Shown piece after piece: positions 8,648 to 15,541 of a stretch of 64,000 nt of DNA. The stretch is from Paraperibacillus esterisolvens (lineage in GTDB: Bacteria; Bacillota; Bacilli; Bacillales; DSM-1321). The stretch lies in NCBI RefSeq assembly GCF_046237625.1, contig NZ_CP143545.1, positions 3,472,001 through 3,536,000 of the forward strand, read 5' to 3'. A program made the translations under genes and the position numbers. How positions within the stretch are numbered: position 1 is the first letter of the stretch; each line of letters begins with the position of its first letter. The notes under the pieces were generated by a model. The model did no database searches and was not told where the DNA came from. It saw only the letters and a list, made by a program, of their open reading frames with translations.

Positions 8648-8664
8648 TGTTATAAAACATAACA
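8648..8664 (+). promoter_or_regulatory. TnrA/GlnR box 2, close to the amtB start
   Basis: TGTTATAAAACATAACA is a second perfect match to TGTNA-N7-TNACA, only 22 bases before the ATG at 8687. In this place it would lie in the leader or overlap an unseen downstream promoter, so GlnR or TnrA repression there is possible. Confidence 0.6.
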
Positions 8665-8686
8665 TAACAAAAAAGGGGAAATGACC

Positions 8687-9910
8687 ATGCTGAATGATTC
8701 CGTTTTTATGTTCTTTTGCACTCTCCTCGTCTGGCTTATGACGCCAGGCATTGCTTTATTTTACGGAGGGATGGTAAGGAGCAAGAATGTATTAAGCACC
8801 GCCATGCACAGCTATATTACGATGGCCGTGGTGACGATCATCTGGATTACCGCAGGTTATTCTTTATCCTTTTCACCGGGTGGAAATGCCATAGTCGGAA
8901 ACTTCGACTGGTTCGGTTTGAATGGCGTGGATTTTAAACCTAATGCTGATTATAGCGAGACGATACCGCACAGCTTGTTCATGATGTTTCAGCTCACCTT
9001 TGCTGTTTTGACGACTGCCCTCATTTCAGGGGCTGTAGCAGAAAGGATGAAGTTTTCGGCATTCATAACCTTTACTGTCCTCTGGTCTCTCCTTGCCTAC
9101 GCACCCGTAGCACACTGGGTATGGGGAGTCGGGGGCTGGCTGCGGGAACTTGGGGCACTTGATTTTGCAGGAGGAAACGTGGTTCATATTTCATCTGGAG
9201 TGACCGGGCTGGTCCTGGCTATATACCTTGGGAAGAGGAAAGAATCCGAAACGAGCACCCCCCATAATCTGCCGTTGACAGTCCTGGGCGGATCACTGAT
9301 ATGGTTTGGGTGGTACGGATTCAATGTAGGGAGCGCCTTGACTTTAAATGAGATTGCGATGACAGTGTTTATTAATACGGCGGCGGCAGCGGCGGCGGGA
9401 ATCATCGGCTGGCTGCTGGTTGAATGGAAGGCAAATAAGAAGCCCACCATGCTCGGATCAATATCAGGCGCCATTTCGGGACTTGTGGCCATCACACCTG
9501 CATGCGGATTTGTAACGACAGCTTCGTCCATCATCATTGGATTGATCGGAGGAGCGGTTTGCTTCTGGGGTGTTTTCTCCCTCAAGAAAAAGCTTGGGTA
9601 TGACGATACTCTCGATGCCTTTGGCCTTCATGGGATTGGAGGCACATGGGGAGGCATTGCGACCGGACTGTTCGCCACAACAAGTGTGAACGAAGCGGGT
9701 GCTGACGGTGTATTTTATGGAAACGCCGCCCTTCTTTTCAAACAGCTGGCCGGAATAGGGGCGACCTATATATTTGTTGCTCTCGTAACCTTCATTATCA
9801 TCAAAGGGATCCACCTTGTGATGCCGGTCCGGGTCAACGAAGAAGAAGAATCCATTGGGCTGGACCTTACCCTCCACGGTGAGAGGGCCTATCACGAATC
9901 AAATTTATAG
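8687..9910 (+). CDS. amtB: Ammonium transporter AmtB (NrgA)
   Basis: This 407-residue, highly hydrophobic protein is a full-length Amt/Rh-family ammonium channel with about eleven membrane segments. The signature DFAGGNVVHISSG near residue 160 and the HGIGG segment near residue 315 hold the pore histidines. It imports ammonium when nitrogen is scarce. GGGG at 8675-8678 sits at good distance from the ATG at 8687, so this is preferred to the ATG at 8681. It is followed after 12 bases by glnK, its usual regulator, and preceded by two TnrA boxes. Confidence 0.95.
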   Translation: MLNDSVFMFFCTLLVWLMTPGIALFYGGMVRSKNVLSTAMHSYITMAVVTIIWITAGYSLSFSPGGNAIVGNFDWFGLNGVDFKPNADYSETIPHSLFMMFQLTFAVLTTALISGAVAERMKFSAFITFTVLWSLLAYAPVAHWVWGVGGWLRELGALDFAGGNVVHISSGVTGLVLAIYLGKRKESETSTPHNLPLTVLGGSLIWFGWYGFNVGSALTLNEIAMTVFINTAAAAAAGIIGWLLVEWKANKKPTMLGSISGAISGLVAITPACGFVTTASSIIIGLIGGAVCFWGVFSLKKKLGYDDTLDAFGLHGIGGTWGGIATGLFATTSVNEAGADGVFYGNAALLFKQLAGIGATYIFVALVTFIIIKGIHLVMPVRVNEEEESIGLDLTLHGERAYHESNL

Positions 9911-9922
9911 GAGCTGATAGTA

Positions 9923-10282
9923 GTGGATAAGCTTACTAAGATAGAAATCATTACCCGCCCTTCCAAGTTCGAAGCACTAAAGCAGGAATTAGCAAAGATA
10001 GATGTAAGCGGGCTTACCGTAACCAGCGCCCTCGGCTGCGGCCTCCAAAAAGGATTAACAGAAAATTACCGGGGCATCAAACGGGAAATTAATATGATTG
10101 AGCGGATAAAAGTAGAGATCGTAGTGTGCAAAGTGCCAGTAGAAGCTGTAGTGGAAGCCGCAAGAAAGATCTGCCACACCGGCAAGCCCGGTGACGGCAA
10201 GATATTCATCTATGAGATAGCCAATGCCATAAAAATCAGGACTGGGGAAGAGTCGTGCGCAGCCCTGCAGAATGACCGGTAA
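9923..10282 (+). CDS. glnK: PII-family nitrogen regulatory protein GlnK (NrgB)
   Basis: The 119-residue product is a PII signalling protein. KLTKIEIITRPSKFEALKQ matches the first strand and helix, the T-loop region is around residues 37-55, and KPGDGKIFIYE near residue 91 is the conserved B-loop and C-terminal signature. PII proteins bind ATP/ADP and 2-oxoglutarate and plug the AmtB channel when nitrogen is ample. Start is GTG 9923 with AGGAG nine bases upstream. It forms an operon with amtB, with shared TnrA control inferred. Confidence 0.93.
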   Translation: MDKLTKIEIITRPSKFEALKQELAKIDVSGLTVTSALGCGLQKGLTENYRGIKREINMIERIKVEIVVCKVPVEAVVEAARKICHTGKPGDGKIFIYEIANAIKIRTGEESCAALQNDR

Positions 10283-10356
10283 ACCCTATTTTTCTCGAGT
10301 ATGTTCCCTCTTCTGTTACACACAATAAAAGAAGACATCCTAAAGGAGTGAAGAAC

Positions 10357-10617
10357 ATGGAGCAATCGCTAGCTTATCTTCGGGAAATTCTTTCTGGACA
10401 TACCGATTCAGGAGATGCCGTGGGCGACCGGCTTTACCATATCGTATCCTCGGACAGATTTTCATCAGAGGAGACATTTGTCGATGCGTTGACAGCAGAG
10501 GAAAATGACTATCTGAACCAGATTCTTTCAGAAGCGATCCATTATTCAAAACAGGAAGGCGATTTTGAAAGATCCAGGCAGCTGAATAAGGTATACGAGC
10601 TGCTGTTCACTTATTAA
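10357..10617 (+). CDS. csgA: SigG-dependent sporulation protein CsgA
   Basis: The 86-residue protein aligns by eye with B. subtilis CsgA over its length: an AYLRE start, a central LTAEENDYLNQIL segment and the end LNKVYELLF. CsgA is made in the forespore under SigG; its role is unclear. AAAGGAG at 10342-10348 selects the ATG at 10357. Upstream, GTATG and CACAATA about 17 bases apart weakly resemble a SigG promoter. A perfect terminator follows the stop. Confidence 0.8.
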   Translation: MEQSLAYLREILSGHTDSGDAVGDRLYHIVSSDRFSSEETFVDALTAEENDYLNQILSEAIHYSKQEGDFERSRQLNKVYELLFTY

Positions 10618-10620
10618 CGC

Positions 10621-10651
10621 ATAAGAGGCTGGCCTTTGGCCAGCCTCTTAT
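10621..10651. terminator. Bidirectional terminator between csgA and a small minus-strand gene
   Basis: ATAAGAGGCTGGCC and GGCCAGCCTCTTAT are perfect 14-base complements around TTT. No long T run follows on either side, so strength is uncertain. Confidence 0.7.
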
Positions 10652-10661
10652 GCGTTCGGAA

Positions 10662-10826
10662 TTAACCTTCCCGCCCGGTCACTCCGGGGGAATAATCGGT
10701 CTTTTTATTGTTGGAATGCGAGTGGGGATCATTGGGGCTGACGTGATCATCATGTCCGGTCCCCGGGTAGACTGTTTTATGTTTTTGCTGAATATCATTA
10801 AATTTTTCAAAGTCCTGATTGACCAT
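10662..10826 (-). CDS. Small histidine-rich hypothetical protein, 54 residues
   Basis: A complete frame from ATG 10826 to TAA encodes 54 residues, opening MVNQDFEKFNDI and containing the histidine-, aspartate- and asparagine-rich stretch HDDHVSPNDPHSHSNN. GGGAGG lies seven bases upstream of the ATG and the csgA hairpin follows the stop, which supports a real gene. There is no signal peptide or membrane segment. I do not recognise the family; the composition suggests a disordered, possibly metal-binding spore protein, which is inference only. Confidence 0.6.
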   Translation of the reverse strand: MVNQDFEKFNDIQQKHKTVYPGTGHDDHVSPNDPHSHSNNKKTDYSPGVTGREG

Positions 10827-10983
10827 TGATAGGCCTCCCTCGCTTAAGTCTTGGAATTAGTATCGCTCCCCCTCTCACTTTGTATCCCCAGATCCCGCTG
10901 GAATCGGAAACATATCGCATACATAAATAAGAGCCCGGAGACCGAAAATAAAATAACGATAGAGATAGAAAGGAGCAAACTGA

Positions 10984-11739
10984 ATGCTATCTCCCGAACA
11001 GCTTCAAAAATTAAAATCGGCATTGACAAATAACAAGAAAGAAATTGAAGAACATCTTCAAAAAAATGATAAGCTGGGATTCGAATGGAGATTTCCCCAG
11101 GAGAGTGTATCAGAGCTCTCAGCATATGATAACCATCCAGGCGACCTTGGCACAGAGCTTTATGAAAGGGAAAAGGATTTGGCATTATGGGAGCATTATA
11201 AGCTGGAGTACTCTCACATAACCAATGCCCTGCAAGCCATGGAGGAGGGAACATATGGCATCTGCAAAGTCTGCGGTGATGATATCCCAGCAGAACGGCT
11301 GGAAGCTATGCCAAGCACCTTATACTGCATAAAGGACGCCGATCAGTTTGCAGCTGTCGGAAGGCCGCTTGAGGAGGGAGTGCTTATGCCTCCTTTCGGT
11401 AAATTCGATATGGATGAGCAGGACGAAAACGTCGCTTATGACGCCGAGGATGCCTGGCAGGATGCCGCCGAGCATGGAACCTCAAACTCTCCATCCGATT
11501 TCTGGCAGCCCAAGAACCTTTACGGCGATATGTATAATGAGGCGGAAGAACAAATCGGCTATGTAGAGGCTTATGAAAATTTTGTCGGAGTGGATATGTA
11601 TGGAAAGAATATAACCATCTATCCGAATGAACGCCACGAGGAATACGAAGCCCTGTTAGATGAAGAAGACCTGATGACCGCATTTGGAGATCTGCCCCCG
11701 GGCGAAAAGGATCCCTATACAGAAGATGAGGAAACGTAA
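10984..11739 (+). CDS. yteA: YteA-family protein with TraR/DksA-type zinc finger
   Basis: The 251-residue protein has an N-terminal coiled coil (about residues 1-85), a TraR/DksA-like finger (91-120) and an acidic C-terminal half typical of the YteA sporulation family. The finger reads C94-x2-C97-x17-C115-x2-D118, so the expected fourth cysteine is aspartate. Zinc binding may be weakened or completed by another residue. AAAGGAGC is upstream of the ATG. Function is unproven; the family is sporulation-associated. Confidence 0.8.
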   Translation: MLSPEQLQKLKSALTNNKKEIEEHLQKNDKLGFEWRFPQESVSELSAYDNHPGDLGTELYEREKDLALWEHYKLEYSHITNALQAMEEGTYGICKVCGDDIPAERLEAMPSTLYCIKDADQFAAVGRPLEEGVLMPPFGKFDMDEQDENVAYDAEDAWQDAAEHGTSNSPSDFWQPKNLYGDMYNEAEEQIGYVEAYENFVGVDMYGKNITIYPNERHEEYEALLDEEDLMTAFGDLPPGEKDPYTEDEET

Positions 11740-11750
11740 AGCAAAAGAGA

Positions 11751-11782
11751 GGATGCCCTATTTAGGGCATTTTCTTTTTTAT
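11751..11782 (+). terminator. Terminator of yteA
   Basis: ATGCCC and GGGCAT pair around TATTTA and are followed by TTTCTTTTTT. Confidence 0.7.
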
Positions 11783-11948
11783 TTCACTCTTGCTTCAGCA
11801 TATAAGTTTTTTCTGATAAAACCAGGGTGCTGCAGGCTTATAGAGTTGCGCTTATTTTTCTGATATTGTTCACTTCAGCAGCCACTTTTTTATCAAAAGA
11901 ACTACATGTTCACTGCAAGCTGGACATTGGCCCTGTATCTGTTGCCAT

Positions 11949-12053
11949 TTACGTGTGGAAGTCGCTGATTTACTTGCAGAATCCGCAGACTTACTTGCAG
12001 ATATCGAGGTTTACTTGCGGAAGCCACAGATTTACTTGCCGTTTCCGGCTGGC
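11949..12053. repeat. Degenerate 21-bp tandem repeat, about five units
   Basis: The core TTACTTGC recurs with starts near 11949, 11970, 11991, 12011 and 12032, a spacing of 20-21 bases; the first copy is diverged (TTACGTGT). Flanking bases such as CAGA are partly conserved. The array lies in the 397-base gap between yteA and the end of yunC. Apart from it and the yteA terminator I see nothing else in this gap. Confidence 0.75.
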
Positions 12054-12136
12054 CTGCCAGCGGCACAGCAAAGCCCGGAGGAAATAACTCCGGACTGTGT
12101 TTTCCCAACTTATAAACTGGCTCCGTTTCTTTCAAG

Positions 12137-12439
12137 TCAGACCATCTTCAGGAGCGCCTCTCTCACCGGCATCCCTTTTGATATTCCTGCACTCTCAGCC
12201 TCATATGTGACCGATTCCAGCACTGCATCGAGAAGCTCATCAAGCGTCCTGACTCCCACGGCCCTTCCTGCAAGAATCCTCCTCCCGGTAAGCCGCTCAT
12301 TGAGGAGTCCGATATCGAGTGCCCCGCACATGATATATCCTTTATCCGAAGAAATGGCAAGCAGCGTGGTTTTCGGCAATTCTACCGAGGTTCCCATAAA
12401 GGTCATACCATCGATGACTATAGGCTTTAAGCTGATCAT
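12137..12439 (-). CDS. yunC: YunC family protein (DUF1805)
   Basis: The 100-residue protein matches YunC/DUF1805, a small alpha/beta protein of unknown function. Conserved features are the start with a long strand, SSDKGYIMCGALDIGLLN near residues 30-47 and the AVGVRTLDELL segment near 60-70. GAGGCGG precedes the ATG. It lies immediately downstream of yunD on the same strand, as in B. subtilis, with a 55-base gap, so the two may be cotranscribed. Confidence 0.88.
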   Translation of the reverse strand: MISLKPIVIDGMTFMGTSVELPKTTLLAISSDKGYIMCGALDIGLLNERLTGRRILAGRAVGVRTLDELLDAVLESVTYEAESAGISKGMPVREALLKMV

Positions 12440-12494
12440 ACTGCACCGCCTCGCTTTTTATACAATCATATGAGCAAAAGGCGGAAGCGGTGAA

Positions 12495-13844
12495 TCAAAG
12501 GCCCTTGATTTTCTCAAGGAGTATATCCCTTAGGAACTCAGGCATAAGGTAGGTTTTATCCTGCAGGTCCCGCAGGACAGGAAAGAACCGGCCAAAGGTG
12601 AACATATCAGGGATGGCAAGCCTGTACACAGAAGAGTCCTTAAGAACCTGGCCATCGATGAATATATCATTGCCGAGGAATGTAATTTTATCATACACCA
12701 TGTTTCCCATTACTTTCCCCCGGAAGCCAAGACCCGTGATCTGCATTTCCGGCCATTCTTCAGCCCGGGACTGTATAAGAATCTCACGCAGTATTTCTCC
12801 ATTCAATTCAACGAGGCAGGGATTGATGGGATGGGGACATATCCTGTGCAGATCAAACCTGGACACCCCGCCCGCAGGAAGGCTGTCGAGCACAAGGCCG
12901 GCATTCAGAAAGGCACAATCCGCTTTACACCATTCCCTGAGACCCTCACATAAAAGACGAGGAAGGTCTGAAGGCATGAACCAATCACAGGTAAGATTGA
13001 TGGGTACATCTGCTTCCACCGAGCTCAGCGACTCCTTCCCGATTTCAAAGAGCCTTCCGGCATATTCCGCATCATCGGGTGACTCATCCAGCGTGTGAGT
13101 CTCATATACCCTTGCCCTTTTTCTCATTCCTTCTCCATCTAATTTAATCTCCACATGCCCTACATAGTAGCCGTATTTACCAGCTCCGCATATCAGGGTG
13201 CTGCCTGCCTCCCTGCCTTCATGAAGCACATGGTGTGTATGCGCACCCAGGATTACATCGATACCGGGGAATTTCCCGGCAATCTTCTCATCCTCGTGCA
13301 GGCCAAGGTGGGAAAGGAGGACTATCAAATCTGTTTTCCCCGCAAGCCCCGCCAGCTCCTTTTGTATCGCCTCGATGGGATCAGTGATTGTCCATCCCAG
13401 AAGTGCATAATATTTTTCATAAAAGGCTGTAACTCCTATTAAGCCAATCCTGCTCCCTCTTTGTGTCTGATGGATATAAGAAGGCAGAGCCCAGTCTGGC
13501 CTTCTTCCATCTTCATAAAAGATATTGGCGGCCAGCACAGTAAAGGAAGCTTCGTCATAAAGCTCATCCAGCTTGTCATGCGGCAGTGTTATCCCTTCAT
13601 TATTCCCGATGGCGGCATATTGATAGCCGGCTTTATTCAGGAGGGAGGTGTTGGCTTTCCCAAACGTTCCTTCAGTCAATGGATGCACCCGGTCAATATG
13701 GTCACCGATGTCCATGACGATCACTTCATCTCCCTCTGACAAATGCCACTTCTTTCTTGTTTCAAGGAACCGGCCGATCCTTGGCCAGTAATCAAAATGG
13801 CTGTGCAGGTCATTCGTATGATAGATATGAATTCTTTCTTCCAT
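12495..13844 (-). CDS. yunD: Cytosolic metallophosphatase/5'-nucleotidase family protein YunD
   Basis: The product has 449 residues. The N-terminal calcineurin-like domain (1-270) has HTNDLHSHF near residue 9, DIGDHIDR near 47, GNNEG near 81, LLSHLG near 175 and LGAHTHH near 200, which together form the dimetal site. The C-terminal 5'-nucleotidase domain follows. There is no signal peptide, unlike secreted UshA enzymes. It probably hydrolyses a nucleotide or dinucleotide, substrate unknown. It precedes yunC as in B. subtilis. Confidence 0.88.
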   Translation of the reverse strand: MEERIHIYHTNDLHSHFDYWPRIGRFLETRKKWHLSEGDEVIVMDIGDHIDRVHPLTEGTFGKANTSLLNKAGYQYAAIGNNEGITLPHDKLDELYDEASFTVLAANIFYEDGRRPDWALPSYIHQTQRGSRIGLIGVTAFYEKYYALLGWTITDPIEAIQKELAGLAGKTDLIVLLSHLGLHEDEKIAGKFPGIDVILGAHTHHVLHEGREAGSTLICGAGKYGYYVGHVEIKLDGEGMRKRARVYETHTLDESPDDAEYAGRLFEIGKESLSSVEADVPINLTCDWFMPSDLPRLLCEGLREWCKADCAFLNAGLVLDSLPAGGVSRFDLHRICPHPINPCLVELNGEILREILIQSRAEEWPEMQITGLGFRGKVMGNMVYDKITFLGNDIFIDGQVLKDSSVYRLAIPDMFTFGRFFPVLRDLQDKTYLMPEFLRDILLEKIKGL

Positions 13845-13881
13845 AAATAACTTCCTTACTGCTTATATCTGGATGCTTCCG

Positions 13882-14730
13882 TTACAGGAGGTCAAGCTGC
13901 CTCGATGATAAGCCTTTATATTCGATTCCAAGTATTTCAATTATTTGCTTAGCATTATCGGCTGCATCCCCGCCCGAATTATTGTTGAAAAGGACAAATA
14001 CATCTTCCGTCTCTTCATGGAGCGCCCTGATCTGCTCCGCAAGCTCAGTAAGCTCCTTATGATTGTAACGGTAAAGGTATCTGACTTCCCTCCATTTATC
14101 CCCGGCTGCAGGTTTAGTCCAGCCATGCACATTCCGCCCGTGAAGCCTCATCAGGGTCTTCTTTTTATCCGTTGCCTTAAGGATCAGGGGCACCGAGCCT
14201 TCCCCTGCCTGCGGTTCATCACAGACGGTGTGGATCCACCCTTCCGACTCCATGAACTGCAGGGTTTTTTCCTTGAAAGGAGGGGAATACCAGGACTGGT
14301 TCCTGAATTCCAGGGCAAGCGGCAGGCCGCCCATTTCTTTTCTGCAATAGCGGAGAGTTTCTACATTTTCCTTACTGCAGTCAAACCATGGCGGAAACTG
14401 AAAAAGGATCATGGCAAGCTTTCCTGCCTCCTGAAAAGGCTGCACAGAATCCCTGAATGCAGCAAACATTTCCTCCCTGCTGTCAAAGGGGATTTTTCCG
14501 CGCTGATGTCCCGTCATGCCCTGATAGGCCTTCACAATGAATTGAAAACCGGCAGGTACACTTGCAATCCACCTTTCAACATTCCGCTTCGGCTGTACCG
14601 CATAAAACGAAGCATCTACTTCTACAGCCGGAAAATGGCCGCCATATTCTTTTAATTTATCCTTTGCTGCCATTTTATCGGGGTAAATTGAGTCGTGATC
14701 TCCCCAGCCAGTGACTCCGATATAGATCAT
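13882..14730 (-). CDS. yunF: DUF72 family TIM-barrel protein YunF
   Basis: This 282-residue protein belongs to DUF72 (YunF), with the start IYIGVTGWGD, FPAVEVDASFYA near residue 36 and a FNNNSGGDAADNA segment near 250. The fold is TIM-barrel-like and resembles xylose-isomerase-type enzymes, but the activity is unknown. The start is ATG 14730, with AGAGGG six bases upstream; the longer frame from GTG 14745 swallows this site. It lies 37 bases upstream of yunD on the same strand. Confidence 0.85.
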   Translation of the reverse strand: MIYIGVTGWGDHDSIYPDKMAAKDKLKEYGGHFPAVEVDASFYAVQPKRNVERWIASVPAGFQFIVKAYQGMTGHQRGKIPFDSREEMFAAFRDSVQPFQEAGKLAMILFQFPPWFDCSKENVETLRYCRKEMGGLPLALEFRNQSWYSPPFKEKTLQFMESEGWIHTVCDEPQAGEGSVPLILKATDKKKTLMRLHGRNVHGWTKPAAGDKWREVRYLYRYNHKELTELAEQIRALHEETEDVFVLFNNNSGGDAADNAKQIIEILGIEYKGLSSRQLDLL

Positions 14731-14907
14731 AAGGTACCCTCTCACCTCAAGTTTTTGGTTTATTATAGCACAGGTACCCTGGAGGGCTCATTGTTAAAAC
14801 ATGTCTGTCATTTTCGGGGGGAAAAGCACGTTATAGAGTGTGCACAGAGGGTATCAGAGTAGAGTTGTCCCAGTAAAGATATTAACACCAAAGGGGGAGC
14901 TGCATAC

Positions 14908-15495
14908 ATGTTCGGACCGAATGATTTCTGGAAGTTCTTCTCTGCTTTCTTTTTAATCTTCCCTATGGTGACCCTAATCCATTTGTCTGGCCACATTTTC
15001 TTTGTTGCCCTGTTTGGCGGTAAAGATAAAAAGATCGTAGTCGGCTGTGGAAAAGTGCTTTTTTCTTTTTGGAAACTGGAATTCAGGACTTTTTATTTCT
15101 GGAGCGGGGGCTGTGAATTCACAAGCCTTAGATGGAATAACCAGATTACCAATTCCCTCATCTTCCTAGGTGGAGCGCTTTTTAACCTGTTAAGCATCAT
15201 GGTTACAAACTTTCTGATTACTTCCAATTATATGGAAGCCAATGTCTGGACTTACCAATTCCAATACTTCTCTTTCAACACTATGTTTTTTGCTCTATTT
15301 CCGATGGACTTCCCGAATGGGACTCCCAGTGATGGAAGAGCACTTTGGCTTCTCTGGAAACATCATCAGAGTAAATATCAGACCGACGACCTTATCTTTA
15401 AGGCGGAAGAAGAAATAGAGGAATTAGAAGAAACAGCAGATAAATTAGATGATAAGGCAGAAGATTTGAAAAGAAAAAATCATCTAAAACAGTAA
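14908..15495 (+). CDS. M50 site-2-protease-like membrane protein lacking the catalytic glutamate
   Basis: The protein has 195 residues with hydrophobic segments near residues 8-35, 80-104 and 117-133 and a charged coiled-coil tail from 160. Three places recall M50 intramembrane proteases: H25-LSG-H29 where HExxH is expected, GGALFNLL at 88-95 where GPxxN is expected, and TPSDG at 139-143 where the zinc-ligand aspartate of the LDG motif is expected. The zinc ligands thus appear kept but the catalytic glutamate is leucine. I infer a non-proteolytic relative; partner and role are unknown. Confidence 0.6.
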   Translation: MFGPNDFWKFFSAFFLIFPMVTLIHLSGHIFFVALFGGKDKKIVVGCGKVLFSFWKLEFRTFYFWSGGCEFTSLRWNNQITNSLIFLGGALFNLLSIMVTNFLITSNYMEANVWTYQFQYFSFNTMFFALFPMDFPNGTPSDGRALWLLWKHHQSKYQTDDLIFKAEEEIEELEETADKLDDKAEDLKRKNHLKQ

Positions 15496-15538
15496 AGCGC
15501 AGCCTCCAGGCAGACAACTGATTATAGGCGCGCTTTTT
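15494..15538. terminator. Probable terminator between the M50-like gene and sqhC
   Basis: AAAGCGC at the stop codon and GCGCTTT at 15530-15536 could pair across a long loop and are followed by TT. Confidence 0.4.
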
Positions 15539-15541
15539 GGG

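Noticed and set aside
8716..8937. A 73-residue frame inside amtB, and the many other internal or antisense frames in sufB, sufD, fadE and fadN
   Set aside because: They overlap well-supported genes over their full length and show no ribosome sites or protein motifs.
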